In this document: one piece after another, positions 54,031 to 62,531 of the stretch
How the letters are laid out: the number at the start of each line of letters is the position of its first letter
Position numbering within the stretch: the stretch's first letter is position 1
NCBI GenBank assembly: GCA_015234045.1
Contig: JADFWU010000009.1
Coordinates: 22,234 to 86,233, forward strand
From: Magnetococcales bacterium
Lineage (GTDB): Bacteria > Pseudomonadota > Magnetococcia > Magnetococcales > JADFWU01
Length of the DNA stretch: 64,000 nt
Reading direction: 5' to 3'
The notes under the pieces: generated by a model
Told to the model about the DNA's origin: nothing
Database searches by the model: none
The model's input: only the letters and a program-made list of their open reading frames with translations
Program-made: the position numbers and the translations under genes

Positions 54031-56598
54031 TTATCTTCTTTTGTAATTCTTTGTTCGTGCCGTTGCAGTGGCGGTCCATGGATCGTCTGGCCAGTGGTGT
54101 TTAGGATAGCGTCCGCGCAGTTCTTTACAGATCTCCGGCCAGGTGCGCTGCCAGAAACTCCGCAAATCAGTGGTGACCTGAACAGGTCGGCGGGCAGGAT
54201 TGAGTAGGTGAAGTGTGAGCGGAATGCGTCCGCCGCAGATGCGCGGGGTTTCGGCCAGTCCAAAAAGCTCTTGCATCCGAACAGCCAGAAACGGCGGTTG
54301 ATCTGTGGTGTAGGTCAACTTTGGGCGAGAGCCGCTCGGTATTTTTAAATGGGTTGGCGCTTCTTTATCCAGTTGTTGTTGCTCAGACCATGAAAGCTGA
54401 TCTTTCAGTAGAGGAAACAGATCAATTTTTTCAATCTGTTCACGCCGGGTTACGCTGTCAAGATAAGGGCCTAACCAGTGAGATAGTGTATTTAACAAGG
54501 TGTCATCAGAGAGATCTGGCCAGTGTTGCTCAGGCAGTGCGTTTCGCATCAAAATGACACGGGCTTGAAAGGTGCGTGCCTTGTCGCTCCAGTTGAGACC
54601 ATTGATACCCATGGATTGGATACCCTCAATCAGTGCGGCACGGACCAACTCAGGATCAGGCCTGTGTAGTGGCTTTTCGGACAGTTCCAGTGCGGCGAAT
54701 TTTTCCACCAATCTGGTGATCACACGACTATGACGACTGTCCCAGCGGACATCCTCGATCTTATGAATCTGATCTGAAAAAGCGCTTCTCAGATCCGATT
54801 CATGTAGTGATGCGGCCAGATAGATCTGCCCTTCCGCCTGACCGGCATCCAGTTCTGCAACGGTAAGGAGTGGATTGGCGAGTAGTGGATCACTTTCATG
54901 CAGTCGGGCACCACGACCGTTAGCGAGCAGATAGCGATTGTGCTGGCCAGGACGTTGAAGGGCTATGCGGTCAGGAAACGCAGCCGCCAGCAGTTGGCCA
55001 GGAATACCCTGTGGCATGACATTTTTATTGATGCGTGCCAGGCGTTGAAACTGATTGGCACTGCGATTGATTCGGGCACAGAGGGTTGGATCACCACCAC
55101 TGGCGCGGACTGACCGCGCACCTTTGGTGCGAAAAAGCGTCAATAGTCCAAGGCGATCCCCAATATCAGCGGAGTGACCGCGTGCCGTGATGGGACTGCG
55201 TTCAGTCAGTAGTGCTGCCAGATCACAGGCCAGTTTTTTCTCACCACTGCTTTTCGCCCAAAGAATCATATGCGCCAAACGTGGATGAACCGGCAATTCA
55301 GCCATCTTTTTACCTTGATCCGTAACGCGCCCATGACCATCCAGAGCGTGAAGGTGTTGCAACATCTCGCGCGCTGTTTGAACCGCCGCTGTTGGCGGCT
55401 GGTCCAACCAGGAAAGCATGCTGACATCCTGCACACCCCACACCGCCAGTTCCAAAATCAAAGAGGTGAGATCAGCCTCGCTGATCTCCGGTGGCGTGGT
55501 GGCTTGAAGTCCGCTTTGCATCTGTTTGGTCCACAGACGGTAACAGCTACCAGGTGCAGTACGGCCAACCCGTCCGGCCCGCTGTTCGGCAGAAGCTTTG
55601 GATATACGCATGGTCTCCAGCCGAGTCAGGCCCGTGGCTGGATGAAATTTGGGGCGACGACAGAAACCAGCATCAACAATGATGGAAATATCTGGAATGG
55701 TCAGACTGGTTTCAGCAATATCTGTAGCCAAAATGATACGGCGAATCGATGTGGTTTTTGGACGAATCGCACGGTCTTGATCCGCTTTGGAGAGGTTGCC
55801 ATAAAGCGGAAACAGGTCGATATCCGAGCCATAGGTTTGTCGAAGTAGTGCCTCAGTCGCGCGAATCTCACCAGCACCTGGCAAAAAGGTGAGAATATCG
55901 CCCTGTTCGGTCTGTAGAATGCCATTTAAGGCGGATACCGTGGTTTCAGCAATGCGTTGACGCGGTTGATGATCCAAATAATGGACTGCAACCGGATAAC
56001 ATTTGCCCTCAGCAGTTAAAACCGGTGCCTGATGCATCAATTGGGCAAGCGTGTCGGTTTGTAGTGTTGCCGACATCACCAAAATACGCAGATCCTCACG
56101 CAGTGCCAGCAGATCCAGACAGAGCGCCAGACCTAAATCCGCATGCAAAGAGCGTTCATGAAACTCATCAAAGATGACCAATCCGATACCAGAGAGTTCA
56201 GGATCTTTCTGCAACCGCCGGGTAAGAATCCCTTCAGTAACCACTTCGATTCTGGTGTTGGCAGAGATCTTCCGGTCAAAACGGACCTGATAGCCCACCT
56301 GTCCACCGACTTCATCATCAATCAGTTCAGACATTCGAACCGCCGCCGCACGGGTTGCCAATCGGCGCGGTTCAAGCATCAGAATCTTTTGATTTTCAAG
56401 CCAGGACTGTTGAATCAATGCCAACGGCACCAGCGTGGTTTTTCCCGAGCCAGGCGGTGCCGTTAGAATTGCGGTGGAATGGTCTGTCAGTGTGGCACCG
56501 ATTTGGTCTAAAATCGGCACAATCGGAAAATCTGGAAAAGGTTTGTCCGATTTATCCAAGCCCATCATGGTGTATGTATGCTGATATTTTTCTGTCAT
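54031..56598 (-). CDS. hrpB: ATP-dependent RNA helicase HrpB
   Basis: 855 residues, the usual length (E. coli HrpB about 820). DEAH/DExH superfamily 2 motifs: Walker A APPGSGKTTLVPL near residue 47, motif II IFDEFHERSLHADL, motif III SATLQTD, and motif VI QRAGRVGRTAPGSCYRL. The helicase core is followed by the HrpB C-terminal region, ending in a DPW-containing, basic tail. E. coli hrpB is dispensable and its substrate is unknown. It has its own upstream region and follows NAD-GDH in the same direction, 169 bases upstream of its start codon. Confidence 0.95.
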   Translation of the reverse strand: MTEKYQHTYTMMGLDKSDKPFPDFPIVPILDQIGATLTDHSTAILTAPPGSGKTTLVPLALIQQSWLENQKILMLEPRRLATRAAAVRMSELIDDEVGGQVGYQVRFDRKISANTRIEVVTEGILTRRLQKDPELSGIGLVIFDEFHERSLHADLGLALCLDLLALREDLRILVMSATLQTDTLAQLMHQAPVLTAEGKCYPVAVHYLDHQPRQRIAETTVSALNGILQTEQGDILTFLPGAGEIRATEALLRQTYGSDIDLFPLYGNLSKADQDRAIRPKTTSIRRIILATDIAETSLTIPDISIIVDAGFCRRPKFHPATGLTRLETMRISKASAEQRAGRVGRTAPGSCYRLWTKQMQSGLQATTPPEISEADLTSLILELAVWGVQDVSMLSWLDQPPTAAVQTAREMLQHLHALDGHGRVTDQGKKMAELPVHPRLAHMILWAKSSGEKKLACDLAALLTERSPITARGHSADIGDRLGLLTLFRTKGARSVRASGGDPTLCARINRSANQFQRLARINKNVMPQGIPGQLLAAAFPDRIALQRPGQHNRYLLANGRGARLHESDPLLANPLLTVAELDAGQAEGQIYLAASLHESDLRSAFSDQIHKIEDVRWDSRHSRVITRLVEKFAALELSEKPLHRPDPELVRAALIEGIQSMGINGLNWSDKARTFQARVILMRNALPEQHWPDLSDDTLLNTLSHWLGPYLDSVTRREQIEKIDLFPLLKDQLSWSEQQQLDKEAPTHLKIPSGSRPKLTYTTDQPPFLAVRMQELFGLAETPRICGGRIPLTLHLLNPARRPVQVTTDLRSFWQRTWPEICKELRGRYPKHHWPDDPWTATATARTKNYKRR

Positions 56599-56876
56599 TG
56601 TGTGATTTGACCTGAAAAGTGCGTCATATCACACACTTTATGATAAAACTGTCTTGTAACATTGTGATTTATTTGCTTATCTTGCTTGGAATGAATAATG
56701 TAGAAAAATATGGAGCACTGTTCATTCAGAAGTGTAACATGTAACACGCATTCATAATGGTTACGAGTTACGAGCTTATCGGTTGAAACAGGCTTCAAAG
56801 CGTAAACCGTCATTCAACTGCGTAACGCTTAACGATAACTCATTCACCACCAAATCTCAGCATAGGAGTGATATGT
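56599..56876. promoter_or_regulatory. Divergent region between hrpB and the PCuAC gene
   Basis: 278 bases, AT-rich near 56640-56700, with no convincing ORF. It must carry the promoters of hrpB and of the copper chaperone gene. It contains the fourth copy of the short dispersed repeat (56811-56830, minus strand), 46 bases before the chaperone start. AGGAG at 56864 is the ribosome site of the chaperone. Confidence 0.4.
56811..56830 (-). repeat. Short dispersed repeat, copy 4 (upstream of PCuAC gene)
   Basis: Inverse of the other copies: on the minus strand it reads AAGCGTTACGCAGTTGAATG. It shares GCGTTACGCAGTTGAATG with copies 1-3 and sits in the upstream region of the copper chaperone gene. 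Confidence 0.55.
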
Positions 56877-57926
56877 ATGGCCCAGCTACGGTCAATTAAC
56901 AAACTGTTTTTTGTTCTGATTATTGGCTTGATTCCATTGTTTGGCTGTCAAACAACACAGACGGACTCCGCGCACCAAAGCGACATGGTAGGCACGGATA
57001 AAGTGAGCGTGCATATGCCTTGGGCGCGGGCAACACCCGGTCATGCGCGTGCCGGTGCGGCATTTATGGTGCTGGATAATCCGACTGCTACGGCGGATCG
57101 TCTGGTTGCGGCTTATGCTGGTGTCTCTAAAACCGTTGAGCTGCATACCCATATTCAAGAAGGGGCAGTGATGCGGATGCGCCAAGTGCCGCATATTGAT
57201 CTCCCTGCTGGAGAAAAGGTGGAACTGCGTCCTGGTGGATTGCACATCATGTTCATCGGTCTGAATGCACCGCTGTCTGAAGGGGAAAGATTTCCTTTGA
57301 CGCTGGAATTTTCCCAGGCTGGCAAAATCGACGTTGAGGTGCATGTCAAAGGGGCAGGCTCAGATCATTCCGGCATGATGCGCGGCAAACCTGCATGTCA
57401 TGGCCAAATGGATGGTAAGGGCATGCATCAAGGGATGCATCATGGACATATGATGCAGAGTGCAAAGCCATGTGATTGTCCTAAGATGGATGGCAAGCCC
57501 TGTAATTGTCCTAAGATGGATGGCAAGCCCTGTGATTGTCCGAAGATGGATGGCAAGCCCTGTGATTGTCCGAAGATGGATGGCAAGCCCTGTGATTGTC
57601 CGAAGATGGATGGCAAGCCCTGTAATTGTCCTAAGATGGATGGCAAGCCCTGTAATTGCCCTAAGATGGATGGCAAGCCCTGTAATTGCCCTAAGATAGA
57701 TGGCAAGCCATGTGATTGTGTCAAGATGAATAATGGTAAGCCGTGTGATTGCCCTAAGATGGACGGCAAGTCCTGTAATTGTCCTAAGATAGATGGCAAG
57801 CCATGCGATTGTGCCAAGATGAATAATGGTAAGCCGTGTGATTGTATGAAAAACAGCATGAAAGGTATGCATGGCAAAAAGGGCATGCATGGTGGACATG
57901 GTCATCATGGGCATTCAATGCACTGA
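56877..57926 (+). CDS. PCuAC copper chaperone lipoprotein with Cys-rich decapeptide repeat tail
   Basis: 349 residues from ATG 56877 (AGGAG 8 bases upstream). The lipoprotein signal ends at Cys24 (PLFGC). The PCuAC domain (about 40-165) carries the exact copper motif H-x10-M-x21-H-x-M, seen in ELHTH...MRM...GGLHIM. Such proteins deliver Cu(I) to cytochrome c oxidase, with SCO1. After it comes a Met/His-rich stretch (GMHQGMHHGHMM), then 13 units of about ten residues with consensus KPC(D/N)CPKMDG, giving 26 cysteines, and a His/Met-rich end (GGHGHHGHSMH). The tail looks like a metal-storage or scavenging region and is not a normal part of the family. Confidence 0.88.
   Translation: MAQLRSINKLFFVLIIGLIPLFGCQTTQTDSAHQSDMVGTDKVSVHMPWARATPGHARAGAAFMVLDNPTATADRLVAAYAGVSKTVELHTHIQEGAVMRMRQVPHIDLPAGEKVELRPGGLHIMFIGLNAPLSEGERFPLTLEFSQAGKIDVEVHVKGAGSDHSGMMRGKPACHGQMDGKGMHQGMHHGHMMQSAKPCDCPKMDGKPCNCPKMDGKPCDCPKMDGKPCDCPKMDGKPCDCPKMDGKPCNCPKMDGKPCNCPKMDGKPCNCPKIDGKPCDCVKMNNGKPCDCPKMDGKSCNCPKIDGKPCDCAKMNNGKPCDCMKNSMKGMHGKKGMHGGHGHHGHSMH
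57465..57848 (+). repeat. In-frame 30-bp tandem repeats of the PCuAC tail
   Basis: About 13 direct repeats of a 30-bp unit (AAGCCCTGTGATTGTCCTAA and following bases), two of them extended to 33 bp, coding KPC(D/N)CPKMDG. Units at 57491-57640 are nearly identical at the DNA level, while the distal ones have drifted (KIDG, KMNNG). This pattern suggests recent expansion by slippage or unequal recombination. It is not a CRISPR array. Confidence 0.95.
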
Positions 57927-57986
57927 TCGTTTGATAGAACGCTTTATACTGTTTGCATCACCAAGGGCACCTCTGTAAGTGCGTTA

Positions 57987-58124
57987 GGGCGTGTTGACAT
58001 TCGCCAGATTTCGGTTCCTGGCAAGGCAAATCCAACGAAAAAGCGGAGCGTACTTGTAGTACGTGAGCATTTTGAGGCGGATTTAACGCCGCCAGGGGCC
58101 GAAAGATGGTGAATGTCAACAGGG
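57987..58124 (+). mobile_element. 138-bp long-hairpin MITE-like element, copy 2
   Basis: Starts GGGCGTGTTGACATTCGCCA and ends with GGTGAATGTCAACAGGG. It is identical by eye to the inverted copy at 50797-50934. It lies four bases from the 157-bp element at 58129; the two together occupy most of the gap between the PCuAC and SCO1 genes. Confidence 0.85.
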
Positions 58125-58128
58125 TTTA

Positions 58129-58285
58129 GGGCCACGGAAAAAATTAATCATCCCAGTCGCGCAGGATATTGATTCGTCCGCAAGGCGCAGAAAGGGGCGC
58201 GTGCTTGTTGCACGTAACCCTTTCTGGAACGCAGTAAACGGATCAAGAGACCAGTAAATGGGATGATTAATTTTTTTCGTGGCCC
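58129..58285 (-). mobile_element. 157-bp MITE-like element, copy B
   Basis: Same length and sequence as 48578-48734 but inverted, with about eight mismatches (about 95 percent identity by eye) and the same 27-bp terminal inverted repeats. It ends 31 bases before the SCO1 start codon, so it may supply or block promoter activity for SCO1. The outer flanks carry GGGCACCTC (57964-57972) and its inverse GAGGTGCCC (58288-58296), suggesting that both MITEs sit inside an older inverted structure. Confidence 0.85.
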
Positions 58286-58316
58286 TTGGAGGTGCCCAAG
58301 TATTAGGAATTGGGTT

Positions 58317-58922
58317 ATGACACGAAAACAGAGTAGGGTAACGGGTCGGCATTGGTTGGTTGTTGCTTTGATGCTTAGTTGGTTTTTGCCGTATGCCGTG
58401 CCAATGCATGCTGCGTCACTGGAACCCATGCCGCTCAAAGGTGATTTTTCCTTAGTAGATGAAACTGGTCGCAAGGTAAGTTTGGCAGACTATCGTGGTT
58501 CAATGCTGCTGGTCTATTTTGGCTACACGTATTGTCCTGATGTGTGTCCAACGAATTTGGGTATCATTGCCCAGGCGTTGGATATGCTGCCAAAGGCCGT
58601 TACAGATAACATTCAGCCTCTATTGATCACCGTTGATCCAGGTCGGGATCTGTTGGTGCATCTCAAGGAGTACACCAAGGCGTTTCATTCAAGCATGATG
58701 GGTCTGTCTGGATCAGAGCAGGCTATTGCTCAGGCGGCCAAGCTGTTTGGTGTTTACTATGCCAAAGTTGAGACTGATCCCGAAGAGCCGGATAGTTACT
58801 TGATGGATCATTCAGCCAGTACTTATTTTCTCAATGAACAAGGTGAAATCGTGGATATATTCGACCATGCACTACCGGCTGAACAGATGGTTGAAAGGAT
58901 CTTGAAATGGGTCAATCGGTGA
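58317..58922 (+). CDS. SCO1/SenC-family copper chaperone
   Basis: 201 residues from ATG 58317 (AGGA 8 bases upstream); an upstream in-frame ATG lies inside the MITE and is unlikely. The N-terminal signal/anchor (WLVVALMLSWFLPYAV) exports it. The thioredoxin-like domain has the copper motif C-x3-C in TYCPDVCP and the later ligand His in YLMDHSAS. SCO proteins metallate and reduce the CuA site of cytochrome c oxidase in the periplasm, working with PCuAC, encoded just upstream. Its stop overlaps the next gene by 16 bases. Confidence 0.92.
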   Translation: MTRKQSRVTGRHWLVVALMLSWFLPYAVPMHAASLEPMPLKGDFSLVDETGRKVSLADYRGSMLLVYFGYTYCPDVCPTNLGIIAQALDMLPKAVTDNIQPLLITVDPGRDLLVHLKEYTKAFHSSMMGLSGSEQAIAQAAKLFGVYYAKVETDPEEPDSYLMDHSASTYFLNEQGEIVDIFDHALPAEQMVERILKWVNR

Positions 58923-59419
58923 TGGCGATTCATGACATTTCAGGTCAATGGAACCGCCTTCATTTAGCCAAATGGTGGCGTTTTTTTGTGCTGGTTATTG
59001 CGTTGAGCGTGTTGCCTCTGCCGCTTTCTGCTCAAGAGGTTGATATTGTTGAGCAGACGGCACAGAAAGTTTATGAGCAGTATGCCCATGCGTTGATTCG
59101 GGGTCAGTTTGATCGGGCGCGTACACTGTCAACTGGTGAAGCGTATGCCTTGGTTGATAAAAAACAGCGCTTGGTAGAAAAGGGCGAGGACACCATTTCA
59201 AATGTCGTTGAAGCACAATTGCTGGTCAACGGTGCCAAGGTATCCAAAAGTCAAACACGTGTCGCATTTCGGGCACTGTTTATCGTTGATACAAAAAGCC
59301 CGGTAGGTGATGACTATATTGCCCCGGATTTACACCGACAGTCAGCCATTGTGGCCCTGGATAAATCGGACTGGAAGGTGATAAAATTTGAGGACAGTTT
59401 AGAAAAGTGCTGTCTATAA
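58907..59419 (+). CDS. Exported protein of unknown function, coupled to SCO1
   Basis: 170 residues from ATG 58907 (AAAGGA 7 bases upstream), overlapping SCO1 by 16 bases; ATG 58922 (TGATG with the SCO1 stop) is an alternative. A hydrophobic segment (RFFVLVIALSVLPLPLSAQE) is a signal peptide with cleavage after SAQ or nearby. The mature part (about 130 residues) has a helical start (VEQTAQKVYEQYAHALIRGQFDRA) and beta-rich end, ending LEKCCL. No family recognised. Tight coupling to SCO1 suggests a role in oxidase assembly or copper handling, which is inference. Confidence 0.75.
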   Translation: MGQSVMAIHDISGQWNRLHLAKWWRFFVLVIALSVLPLPLSAQEVDIVEQTAQKVYEQYAHALIRGQFDRARTLSTGEAYALVDKKQRLVEKGEDTISNVVEAQLLVNGAKVSKSQTRVAFRALFIVDTKSPVGDDYIAPDLHRQSAIVALDKSDWKVIKFEDSLEKCCL

Positions 59420-59432
59420 TATCCTGTTTTGG

Positions 59433-62400
59433 TTAACTGTTTTTTTGTCTGACCAACAGTGAAAACAGTGTCGGTGCCAAAACCAGTGTCAATATCGTAC
59501 TCAACAGTAACCCGCCAATGATGACGCTGCCCATGCCCCGGTAAAGCTCAGATCCTGCGCCGGGAAACAGCACCAGCGGTAATAGTCCGCACACCGATGT
59601 GAATGTAGACATGAAGATCGGTCGAATCCGAATTCGCACCGAGGCAACAACAGCGTCATTTACCGTCATTTTTTCATCCCGCATAAAGTGCAGTGCCTGA
59701 TGCACAATCAGGATTGCGTTATTCACTACCACACCGATCAAAACGACAAACCCCAACATGGTCAATACATCCATCGGTTGAAAATGGAATATATTCAATA
59801 CGGTGAGGCCAATGACACCGCCTGCGGCTGCCAAAGGCACTGTTGCAATAATGACCAAGGGGTAGAGAAACGATTCAAACAGCGCCGCCATCAGCAAGAA
59901 GGTGATAGACAACGCCAGTAGAAATTGATTGCCCATCGCCTGTTTAGCCAACAGGAGTTGATCCGCCCCTTCGGAGAGTGCCAACGTGGTCATAGGCGGT
60001 AAGCCTTGGGCAATGGTGGGTGAGATCAATTCATTCTGAATTTTATCAACCGCACTTTCCATTGCCATATCTTTAGGCGGATTAATGCGCAGAATGACTG
60101 CTCGACGCCGATCCACATGTTGAATCTCAACCGGTCCGGCAGTGGGTGTAAGTTGTGCCACAGTGGATACGGGAATGATGGCGTTGTTTCGCGTGGACAG
60201 GGGTAGGGTGCCGATATCCTGGATATGCTGTAATGGTCCGGTTTCACCTTGAATTACCAAGTCCATTTGACGACCGTTGATGATCAGTTCATCCACTTTC
60301 AAACCATCGGTTAACGCTTGAACGGCTTGTCCGATCTCCAAAGCTGAAAGGCCATTCTCACGTGCTCGTTGGCGATTTGGGATTAAATGGACCTCAGGGT
60401 TGCCCAGTTCCAGTCCGGGAATGGGGCGCACCTGTGCGCCGGGTAGAATGCCCTTTACCGTGCCAAACAGTTGTCGTGCCAAATCGGTGGTGGTCTCAAG
60501 ATCTGCACCGGTAATCGTCAGGTCCAAAGAGCGGCCAGCACCCAATCCACGAGAAAACAGACTCCGTTGATTGACAATACCGATTGTGCCCGGAAGATTG
60601 GCGATTGGATGGCGAATAATGGGCAGCAGTTCTCCAACCCGCTCCGGCTCGGAAGCCGCGCCACCCATGAAGGCAATGGCACCTCGTGCGGCAAAGAAAA
60701 AGTGTCGGATTAATGGGGGTTGGTCGGGATGCTCGGGATCTTTCTGCCAATGGGGCATCAACTCTTTTTCAACCCCGCCTGCCATACGCGCCATCTCTTC
60801 CAGGTTGTAGCCCGGTGGCGGAATCAGCATGGCAAAGATGAGATTGCGGTTGCCGCTGGGAAGATATTCGGCCGGTGGAATTAGGTTTAATGTCAACCAG
60901 ATGCCGCCGACGACCAACGATATGACCACCATCAAACGCCGCAACAGGGACCGGTTGATTCCTTTTGTCAGGCCAACCAGCAGACGCACAAACAGACCAT
61001 CTTTTAAATTATCTTGAACAACCGATGCGGTACTTTTGGAGCCACGCCCCATCAGTCGAACGCTCATGGTTGGGATGACCGTGGTGGAGACGATCAATGA
61101 AAGCATCACTGCCGCACTCAACGCCACCGCAATATCACCAAACAGCTGCGCTGCTTCAATCTGTAATGTCAAAATGGGCAAAAATACGGCAACCGTAGTG
61201 ATGGTTGAGATTAAAATCGCGCCCCAAACCTGTTGTGTGCCATGTAAAGCAGCCTGTTTGACCGTTTGGCCGTTTTGACGTAATCGAACAATATTTTCCA
61301 ACACCACAATGGCCGGATCTACCACCATGCCCACGGAAAATGCCAAGCCTGCCAAGGAGATTACATTCACCGTACGTCCCAAACCATACATGGCCAAGAA
61401 GGCACCGATTACTGAGATGGGAATGGCCAATGCAATGATAACGGTTGGTGAAAAAGAGCGTAAAAACAGCAATAACACACCCATGGCCAACAAAGCACCG
61501 ATGAGCAGATTATTACGAACCAGATCCAAAGCCGCGTGAATATAGTCGGTTTGATCATACAGAACCGTTAAATACAGGCCGCGCGGCTTCAAAACGGTTT
61601 CATTCAATGTGTTAACAGTTTCATGAACCTGGTTCATAATCTCCAGAACATTGGCACCCTGTTCACGTACGGCATTGAGCACCAATGCAGGCCGACCATT
61701 GCCGCGCACTGTGACGGTGGCATCCTGAAAGCCAAAATCCACGCTGGCAATATCCGCAACAGTGATCGGACCAGATGGATCAGACCGAACCACCACTGTT
61801 TTTACATCGTCAGGATTACGAAAACGTCCGGTAGAGCGGATCAGGTAGCGCCGTTTGCCCTCATCCAATTGACCGGCGGAGATGTCGGCATTTTCACGCC
61901 GTAATGCCTGCGCCAGATCGGAAATTGTGATCCCACGTGCGGCCAGTCGTGCTGAATCCACCGTAACGCGCAACTCACGCTTACGCCCGCCGTAAATATT
62001 GGTGCCAGCCACGCCGGGGATGGATTCCATGGCGGGTTGAACGCTGTCTTCAACAAAATCCAACTGATTGTAAACCGGTCGGCTATCCTCAGGGTCGAGG
62101 TGTTGAATACGCATCCAGGTGATGGGAGAGCTATCGCTATCTGCTGATTTAAGGGTGGGGCGAAACGAATCATCAGGATAGTCACGGATTTTCTGTAATC
62201 GGTTGGAAACCAGCACCATGGCTGAATCCATATCCGTACCCAACTGAAATTCAAGTTTGATGCGCACACGACCCAGACTGGAACTGGAATTGATTTTCTC
62301 CAGCCCCGGCAGAGATTTCAACACCTCTTCCTGTGGAATGGTCAGTTCATTCTCAACCTCCATAGGGGCGGCACCGGGCCAGCGTGTCTCAACCGTAATT

Positions 62401-62531
62401 ACTGGTTTACGTACATCCGGTGTCAGCTGTACAGGAATGCGGGCAAAGGCCAAGAGACCAAACATCAGCAACAGCAATACACCAACCGCAACCGCAACAG
62501 GTCGTTCGATGGAAAATCGGACCGGACTCAC
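59433..62531 (-). CDS. RND efflux transporter permease (HAE1/AcrB type)
   Basis: 1032 residues, the usual length. It starts with the typical N-terminal helix (RPVAVAVGVLLLLMFGLLAF) and PVQLTPDVRKPVITVETRWPG. Twelve membrane segments and two large periplasmic loops fit the AcrB fold. In TM4 the usual double Asp is D-P (GMVVDPAIVVLEN), and the TM10 lysine of AcrB is replaced (VVVNNAILIV), so proton relay differs from AcrB as in some other HAE subfamilies. It pumps drugs, bile-like compounds or metals out of the periplasm or membrane. The substrate cannot be told. It overlaps the adaptor gene by 4 bases. Confidence 0.93.
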   Translation of the reverse strand: MSPVRFSIERPVAVAVGVLLLLMFGLLAFARIPVQLTPDVRKPVITVETRWPGAAPMEVENELTIPQEEVLKSLPGLEKINSSSSLGRVRIKLEFQLGTDMDSAMVLVSNRLQKIRDYPDDSFRPTLKSADSDSSPITWMRIQHLDPEDSRPVYNQLDFVEDSVQPAMESIPGVAGTNIYGGRKRELRVTVDSARLAARGITISDLAQALRRENADISAGQLDEGKRRYLIRSTGRFRNPDDVKTVVVRSDPSGPITVADIASVDFGFQDATVTVRGNGRPALVLNAVREQGANVLEIMNQVHETVNTLNETVLKPRGLYLTVLYDQTDYIHAALDLVRNNLLIGALLAMGVLLLFLRSFSPTVIIALAIPISVIGAFLAMYGLGRTVNVISLAGLAFSVGMVVDPAIVVLENIVRLRQNGQTVKQAALHGTQQVWGAILISTITTVAVFLPILTLQIEAAQLFGDIAVALSAAVMLSLIVSTTVIPTMSVRLMGRGSKSTASVVQDNLKDGLFVRLLVGLTKGINRSLLRRLMVVISLVVGGIWLTLNLIPPAEYLPSGNRNLIFAMLIPPPGYNLEEMARMAGGVEKELMPHWQKDPEHPDQPPLIRHFFFAARGAIAFMGGAASEPERVGELLPIIRHPIANLPGTIGIVNQRSLFSRGLGAGRSLDLTITGADLETTTDLARQLFGTVKGILPGAQVRPIPGLELGNPEVHLIPNRQRARENGLSALEIGQAVQALTDGLKVDELIINGRQMDLVIQGETGPLQHIQDIGTLPLSTRNNAIIPVSTVAQLTPTAGPVEIQHVDRRRAVILRINPPKDMAMESAVDKIQNELISPTIAQGLPPMTTLALSEGADQLLLAKQAMGNQFLLALSITFLLMAALFESFLYPLVIIATVPLAAAGGVIGLTVLNIFHFQPMDVLTMLGFVVLIGVVVNNAILIVHQALHFMRDEKMTVNDAVVASVRIRIRPIFMSTFTSVCGLLPLVLFPGAGSELYRGMGSVIIGGLLLSTILTLVLAPTLFSLLVRQKNS

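Noticed and set aside
57465..57848. CRISPR-like array of 30-bp direct repeats
   Set aside because: The repeats are adjacent, without spacers, and lie in frame in the PCuAC gene, coding a regular ten-residue unit. No cas genes are nearby.
57360..57914. Repetitive 184-residue minus-strand ORF
   Set aside because: It is the reverse-strand reading of the coding repeats of the PCuAC tail, with no ribosome site; the plus strand has the domain and signal peptide.
58116..58409. 97-residue minus-strand ORF
   Set aside because: It lies across the MITE at 58129 and the start of SCO1 and has no ribosome site.
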